34,550 bases of DNA from Coriobacteriia bacterium (GTDB lineage: Bacteria; Actinomycetota; Coriobacteriia; Anaerosomatales; SLCP01), in NCBI GenBank assembly GCA_007121015.1, contig SKMN01000070.1:1-34550 (forward strand). The letters are read 5' to 3'. Both the position numbers and the translations under genes were made by a program. Numbering within the stretch: position 1 is the first letter of the stretch; every line of letters starts with the position of its first letter. The notes under the pieces were generated by a model, which ran no database searches, had not been told where the DNA came from, and worked only from the letters and a program-made list of their open reading frames with translations. Positions 30,658 through 34,550 of this stretch are shown one piece after another.

Positions 30658-32447
30658 TGCCCAAGGGCACTTCCCTCACCTCGCTCGCCAAGACCGAGAA
30701 GCCACGCTCCACCGTCGACGCGATCCGCCGTCTGCTCGGCTATCTGTGGCCCTACCGGCGCGACGCTGCATTCGCCATCGGGTGGCTCGTCGTCGCCTCC
30801 GCCGCTACCGCCGCACAACCGGCGCTCACCGGCCTCGTCATCGACACCGCTCTCGAAGCGGTCGAGACCGGCCAAGGCCCGGGCGTGCTCGCATGGCCCG
30901 GTGCGCTCCTGCTCACCGCGGCGGTCGTGGGCTGGTGGTCGCAGCGCGCGCAGATCCTCCTCCTCGGCACCGCGGGGCAGCGGGCGCTCTTCGACCTGCG
31001 CGAGGAGGTCTTCGCGACCGTCCAGCGCCTCTCGATCTCCTTTTTCGAGACGGTGGAGTCGGGCGACCTCATGAGCCGCCTCATCAACGACATCGAGACG
31101 GTGAACTCGTTCCTGTCGCAAAGCTTCCGCCGCGTGCTCGGCGCCGGCCTCGGCCTGCTGGCCACGCTGGCGGGCATGCTCATCGTCGACTGGCGCCTCG
31201 CACTCGCCACGCTCGTGATCGTGCCCATCATGCTCGGCGCGACGCGGCTGTTCGGAGCGGTCGCGCGCCGTGCGTTCCGGCGCCGCCAGGAGGCTATCGG
31301 CGACGTCTCGGCGACGCTTGCCGAGGAACTCGCCGGCATCCGCGTCGCCCAGGCGTTCAACCGCACCGAGTCCGACCGTGGTACGTTCGCCGAGCGTAAC
31401 GCCGCGAACCGCGACGCCAACATCACGGCATCCGCGGTATCCTCGGCGTTTCCGCCCACGCTCGAGGTCATCTCCGCGACCGCGACCGCGATAGTGGCGG
31501 CATTCGGCGGGTGGCTCGCGATGGGCGACCTCGTGACGGTGGGCGTGGTCGTCGCGTTCTTCGGCTACTCGCGCTCGTTCTTCAACGCGGTGAGCCAGCT
31601 CTCGAGCCTCTACGCCGAGACGCAGTCGGCCCTTGCAGGCTCCGAACGCGTCTTCGGCCTCATCGACATGCCCACACGTGTCGCCGACGCGCCCGACGCG
31701 ATCGAACTCGGCCGCGTGGGCGGCCGCATCGAGTTGCGGGGCGTATGCTTCGCCTACGACACCGGGCCGCAGGTGCTCCACGACATCGACCTCGAGGTCG
31801 AGCAGGGCACCACCCTCGCGATCGTGGGCGCCACCGGCGCGGGCAAGACGACGCTCGTCAACCTCGTGCCCCGCTTCTACGATCCGACCTGCGGCTCCGT
31901 GCACGTCGATGGCCACGACCTTCGCTCCGTGACGATGCGCTCGCTACGCCGCAACTTGGGTATCGTGCTCCAGGACCCGTTCCTGTTCGCGGGCACCATC
32001 GCCGACAACATACGCTACGGCCGCGCGGGCGCCAGCGACACCGACGTCCGCGCAGCCGCCGAGACAGCGCGCCTCACCGAGCTCGTCGAGCGGCTGCCCG
32101 ACGGTCTCGATACGGTGATCGCCGAGCGCGGCACGACCCTTTCTACCGGGCAGCGCCAACTCATCGCTTTCGCGCGCGCCATCCTCGCCGACCCGGCGAT
32201 CCTTATCCTCGATGAGGCGACCTCCTCGGTCGACACGCGCACCGAAGCGCTCATCCAGTCCGCGCTCCGCGAACTTCTCGCCGGCCGCACGGCGCTCATC
32301 ATCGCGCACCGGCTATCCACCGTGCGCGACGCCGACCGGATCGTCGTCATCGACGGCGGCACCATCGCGGAAGACGGGACCTACGGCGAACTCCTCGCCG
32401 CCGGAGGCGCGTTCGCACGCCTTCATCGAAGCCAGTTCATCGACTGA
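30657..32447 (+). CDS. Heterodimeric ABC exporter subunit with catalytic glutamate
   Basis: This half-transporter of 596 aa has an N-terminal region of about 30 residues before the first helix, six membrane helices and an ATPase. It shows Walker A GATGAGKT, signature LSTGQ (495-499, Thr in place of the usual Gly) and Walker B ILILDE with Asp519-Glu520. The altered signature would pair with the partner's degenerate Walker B, giving one inactive and one active ATP site, as expected of a heterodimer. ATG 30657 overlaps the partner's stop. A PadR regulator follows downstream. Confidence 0.93.
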   Translation: MPKGTSLTSLAKTEKPRSTVDAIRRLLGYLWPYRRDAAFAIGWLVVASAATAAQPALTGLVIDTALEAVETGQGPGVLAWPGALLLTAAVVGWWSQRAQILLLGTAGQRALFDLREEVFATVQRLSISFFETVESGDLMSRLINDIETVNSFLSQSFRRVLGAGLGLLATLAGMLIVDWRLALATLVIVPIMLGATRLFGAVARRAFRRRQEAIGDVSATLAEELAGIRVAQAFNRTESDRGTFAERNAANRDANITASAVSSAFPPTLEVISATATAIVAAFGGWLAMGDLVTVGVVVAFFGYSRSFFNAVSQLSSLYAETQSALAGSERVFGLIDMPTRVADAPDAIELGRVGGRIELRGVCFAYDTGPQVLHDIDLEVEQGTTLAIVGATGAGKTTLVNLVPRFYDPTCGSVHVDGHDLRSVTMRSLRRNLGIVLQDPFLFAGTIADNIRYGRAGASDTDVRAAAETARLTELVERLPDGLDTVIAERGTTLSTGQRQLIAFARAILADPAILILDEATSSVDTRTEALIQSALRELLAGRTALIIAHRLSTVRDADRIVVIDGGTIAEDGTYGELLAAGGAFARLHRSQFID

Positions 32448-32622
32448 CGAGGCACCTGAAGGCGCAACGACGCGTTTTTCGCCCACAGCCGCTCATGCTC
32501 GGGACTCGCTTAGCGCTGCCTTGAGCCGTCACGCTCCCTCAAGTAACAGTCTAGATGCCGTATGGACTATCTATCAGGCATTTTCTCGCTGAACCTCAAT
32601 CACAGCCTCAGACTTGTTCGGG

Positions 32623-32678
32623 TTGACTCCGTCCCTTGCGGTAATATATGTTCTGTCCTATACTTGTTTCGTCCTATA
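32623..32678 (+). promoter_or_regulatory. padR promoter region with direct-repeat operator
   Basis: Two overlapping promoters are readable: TTGCGG (32636-32641)-17-TATACT (32659-32664), and TTGACT (32623-32628)-16-TATATG (32645-32650). The octamer GTCCTATA occurs at 32655-32662 and again at 32671-32678, 16 bases apart, covering the -10 box and the expected start site. This is where an autoregulating PadR would be expected to bind. It is the most AT-rich stretch of this end of the window. The remaining part of 32448-32622 holds nothing clear. Confidence 0.6.
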
Positions 32679-32699
32679 TGCCTGGTGGGCTGGAAAGCG

Positions 32700-33332
32700 A
32701 TGTCGCTCGAGCACGCGATCCTCGGATTCCTCCGTGAGGGGCCGATGACGGGCTACGACCTCAAGAACGTCTGCTTCGACGAGTCCGCGTCCCACTACTG
32801 GACGGCGGATCAGTCACAGGTCTACCGCACCCTCGACCGCCTCGAATCACGCAAGCTCATCCGGGCCAAGCGCGAGCGTCAGACGACCCGCCCTGACCGC
32901 AAGGTCTACTCGATGACCGACGCCGGCACCGTCGAGCTCGACGCGTGGATCGCGCGCACCGACCCTCCCCCGCCCCTGCGCGACCCCTTTCTCATCCGTC
33001 TGCGCTTCGCCTCGGACCTCCCTGCAGACGACCTCCTCGGCCTGCTCCGCGATCGGCGCGGTGCCCTCCAGGAACGCCTCGAGTCGCTCCGCGTCCGCTC
33101 CGCCGAGGAACCCGCGGAGCCTCCCGACCGTGCCGCACTCCTGCACCGCCTCACCCTCGACGCCGCAGTGGCCGACGTGCGCGCCGGGATCGACTGGATC
33201 GACGACTCTCTCGAACTGCTCGAGGCCCGTATCGAGCAGGAGGACCCGACACCTCCTGGAGGCCAGAGTCGTCTGTTCTCCCCGACGCGCGGCGCACGTG
33301 GTACTGTCACGGATGAAGGGAGCGCGACATGA
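32700..33332 (+). CDS. PadR-family transcriptional regulator
   Basis: This protein of 210 aa has an N-terminal winged helix with the PadR start MSLEHAILGFLREGPMTGYDLKN, YWTADQSQVYRTLDRLESRKLI and the wing PDRKVYSMTDAG. A C-terminal helical dimerisation domain (Vir-type, residues about 95-180) follows, and the last 25 residues are low-complexity. ATG 32700 is chosen over the earlier in-frame ATG since the PadR fold starts there. Its stop overlaps the flavoprotein start (ATGA), so it is coupled to it. It may also control the ABC exporter upstream, as PadR proteins often do; the ligand is unknown. Confidence 0.92.
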   Translation: MSLEHAILGFLREGPMTGYDLKNVCFDESASHYWTADQSQVYRTLDRLESRKLIRAKRERQTTRPDRKVYSMTDAGTVELDAWIARTDPPPPLRDPFLIRLRFASDLPADDLLGLLRDRRGALQERLESLRVRSAEEPAEPPDRAALLHRLTLDAAVADVRAGIDWIDDSLELLEARIEQEDPTPPGGQSRLFSPTRGARGTVTDEGSAT

Positions 33333-33937
33333 GGGTCATCGCCATCGACGCGAGCAGAAGACGCGGGGTGGTGAGCCGCTCGGTCGAGGAGGCCGCGGCC
33401 GCCGCTGAGACCGCTGGCGCGACCGTCGAGCGCATCCGCCTCTACGACCTCGACATCCGGTCGTGCACCGGATGTGGCATGTGCAAGGTGACCGGCGCAT
33501 GCAAGATCGACGATGATCTCCCATGGCTTGCCGAGCGCATCGCCGCAGCCCAGGGCGTTATCCTCGGCACTCCTTCGTACTTCCGCAAGCCTGATGGCGC
33601 GACCGCGGCACTCCTCGAGCGCATCGGCGGCTTCTTCCCCGACTCCCGCCAGCTGCGCCTGCCGGACATGGGCCCGCGCCAGGTCCCCCACACCCCTGTG
33701 GCGCGCGAAGCCAGGCGTGCCGTACTCATCACCGCGTGCGGAGCGCCCGAACCGCTCGCTACGTTCTTCGGCTACACGACCGGGCCGATGCGTCACCTGC
33801 GCCAGGCACTCGGTTCCGGCGGGATCCGCACCATCGGGTCGCTCGCCGTGACCGACACGTGGCGTCACCCCGAGGTCCACCAGTGGGAGCGCGACAAGGC
33901 GCGCTCGCTCGGCCGGATCCTCGCGGGGAAGATATAG
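33329..33937 (+). CDS. Iron-sulfur flavoprotein (flavodoxin-fold, ISF-like)
   Basis: This protein of 202 aa has an NADPH-dependent FMN reductase/flavodoxin fold. It starts MRVIAIDASRRRGVVSRSVEE (FMN phosphate loop) and carries the compact cluster motif Cys46-X2-Cys49-X2-Cys52-X5-Cys58 (CTGCGMCKVTGAC), which binds [4Fe-4S] in archaeal ISF. VILGTPSYFRKPDGATAALLERIGG and the later AVLITACGAPEP fit the family. Known ISF proteins reduce O2, H2O2 or quinones in anaerobes. It is coupled to PadR by a 4-base overlap. Oxidative or electrophile stress response is a plausible role, inferred only. Confidence 0.88.
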   Translation: MRVIAIDASRRRGVVSRSVEEAAAAAETAGATVERIRLYDLDIRSCTGCGMCKVTGACKIDDDLPWLAERIAAAQGVILGTPSYFRKPDGATAALLERIGGFFPDSRQLRLPDMGPRQVPHTPVAREARRAVLITACGAPEPLATFFGYTTGPMRHLRQALGSGGIRTIGSLAVTDTWRHPEVHQWERDKARSLGRILAGKI

Positions 33938-33940
33938 GGG

Positions 33941-34550
33941 ATGACGCCCCGGGAACCGCAGACATCACCCACCGATCGGCGGAGGCGCGGATGGCGCATC
34001 GCCAGATGGGTGACGACCGGCGTGCTCGTCGCGCTCGTCGTCGTGCCCCTGCTGTGGCCGATCCCCCCGCTCGAGGACACCGTCGAACCCGCCGCGCTCG
34101 CCGGTCCCGATTCGCGCTTCGTGGAAGTCGAGGGAATCGACTACCACTACGTGCGCTCGGGCGAGGCCACGTGCGCGGTCGTCTTCATCCACGGCGCCGG
34201 CGCGTGGACGTTCTCGTGGGAACCGGTGCTCGACGACATCGCCCTGCGTTGCACCACCGTCGCGTTCGACCGCCCCGGATTCGGCCTCACACAGCGCCCG
34301 CTGCGGGGCGATTGGGAAGGTCCGAACCCCTACAGTCCCGCCACGCAGGCGGACCACACCATCGCGCTCTTAGACGCCCTCGGCATCGAGCAGGCAGTGC
34401 TCGTGGGCCACTCGGCGGGCGGGGGCATCGCGACGCTGGCCGCTGCGCGTCACCCCGAGCGGGTCATCGGGCTCGTGCTCGAAGCGCCCGCCATCTACGT
34501 CGAAGGCGGCCCGCCGCGGTGGCTCGCGCCGCTCCTGCGCACGCCGCAGG
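33941..34550 (+). CDS. Alpha/beta hydrolase, truncated by the window end
   Basis: The reading frame is open from ATG 33941 to the window edge (203 codons), so the C-terminal part is missing. It has an N-terminal membrane segment or signal (VTTGVLVALVVVPLLW), then the alpha/beta-hydrolase core: VVFIHGAGAWTFSWEPVLDD (oxyanion region), VAFDRPGFGLTQRP and the nucleophile elbow VLVGHSAGGG, with Ser as nucleophile. The Asp and His of the triad would lie beyond the edge. It starts 3 bases after the flavoprotein stop, so the same operon is likely. Substrate unknown. Confidence 0.85.
   Translation, partial: MTPREPQTSPTDRRRRGWRIARWVTTGVLVALVVVPLLWPIPPLEDTVEPAALAGPDSRFVEVEGIDYHYVRSGEATCAVVFIHGAGAWTFSWEPVLDDIALRCTTVAFDRPGFGLTQRPLRGDWEGPNPYSPATQADHTIALLDALGIEQAVLVGHSAGGGIATLAAARHPERVIGLVLEAPAIYVEGGPPRWLAPLLRTPQ

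Noticed and set aside
32473-32479. T-run after the second ABC exporter gene as an intrinsic terminator
   Set aside because: Only a 4-bp stem (AACG-CGTT) precedes the TTTTT, too weak to call.

Overview
The window is about 34.5 kb of high-GC, densely coded bacterial chromosome. Most codons end in G or C. GTG and TTG starts, ATGA and TGATG stop/start overlaps and GGAGG-type ribosome binding sites are common. The gene set fits a strict or facultative anaerobe of the Actinobacteria, perhaps a Coriobacteriia-like lineage. It includes a tungsten/molybdenum-type aldehyde:ferredoxin oxidoreductase, the DUF39 plus NIL-ferredoxin homocysteine pathway, a corrinoid methionine synthase without reactivation domain, MetF/MetV, a two-CW protein and an iron-sulfur flavoprotein. 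No rRNA, tRNA, CRISPR array, insertion sequence or phage gene was seen. The taxonomic placement is inference.

Layout. 1-2600: an amino-acid ABC importer (lipoprotein, permease, ATPase) behind a good sigma-70-type promoter. 2783-5568: an aldehyde:ferredoxin oxidoreductase, a MoaD/ThiS-like sulfur carrier and a ThiF/MoeB-like adenylyltransferase, probably enzyme plus pterin-cofactor support. 5624-7938 (minus): an arsenic operon of ArsR repressor, ACR3 arsenite exporter and a tandem universal stress protein, with a promoter/operator at 8031-8070. 8129-8406 (minus): a frameshifted winged-helix gene. 8745-14693 (minus): a methionine operon. A T-box leader with an AUG specifier precedes DUF39 homocysteine synthase, NIL/ferredoxin, MetH-like protein, MetV and MetF; together they can carry sulfide and aspartate semialdehyde to homocysteine and methyl-THF to methionine.

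14826-23583 (minus) is the least familiar region: seven same-strand genes, most closely packed, for envelope proteins. Four membrane proteins carry a cytoplasmic C4 zinc ribbon, and a soluble protein carries three. One lipoprotein bears fourteen CxxC units on an 11-residue period, resembling a greatly extended DnaJ zinc-finger array. Another lipoprotein has an apparent papain-type Cys-His-Asp/Asn site, and the last gene is a membrane-tethered kelch propeller. I do not recognise this combination as a described system and regard it as the main discovery candidate.

23797-27402 holds housekeeping and accessory genes: a CCA-adding enzyme or poly(A) polymerase, a DUF454 membrane protein, a Nudix hydrolase, Hsp20 and a two-CW protein. 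27622-34550 (plus) holds an EamA transporter, then a heterodimeric ABC exporter with the expected asymmetric ATP sites. Upstream of the exporter is a Leu-rich mini-ORF abutting a perfect 17-bp hairpin. Next comes a PadR regulator translationally coupled to an iron-sulfur flavoprotein, then an alpha/beta hydrolase cut by the window edge. An imperfectly palindromic intergenic element occurs twice (8486 and 25826) with a compensatory base-pair change.
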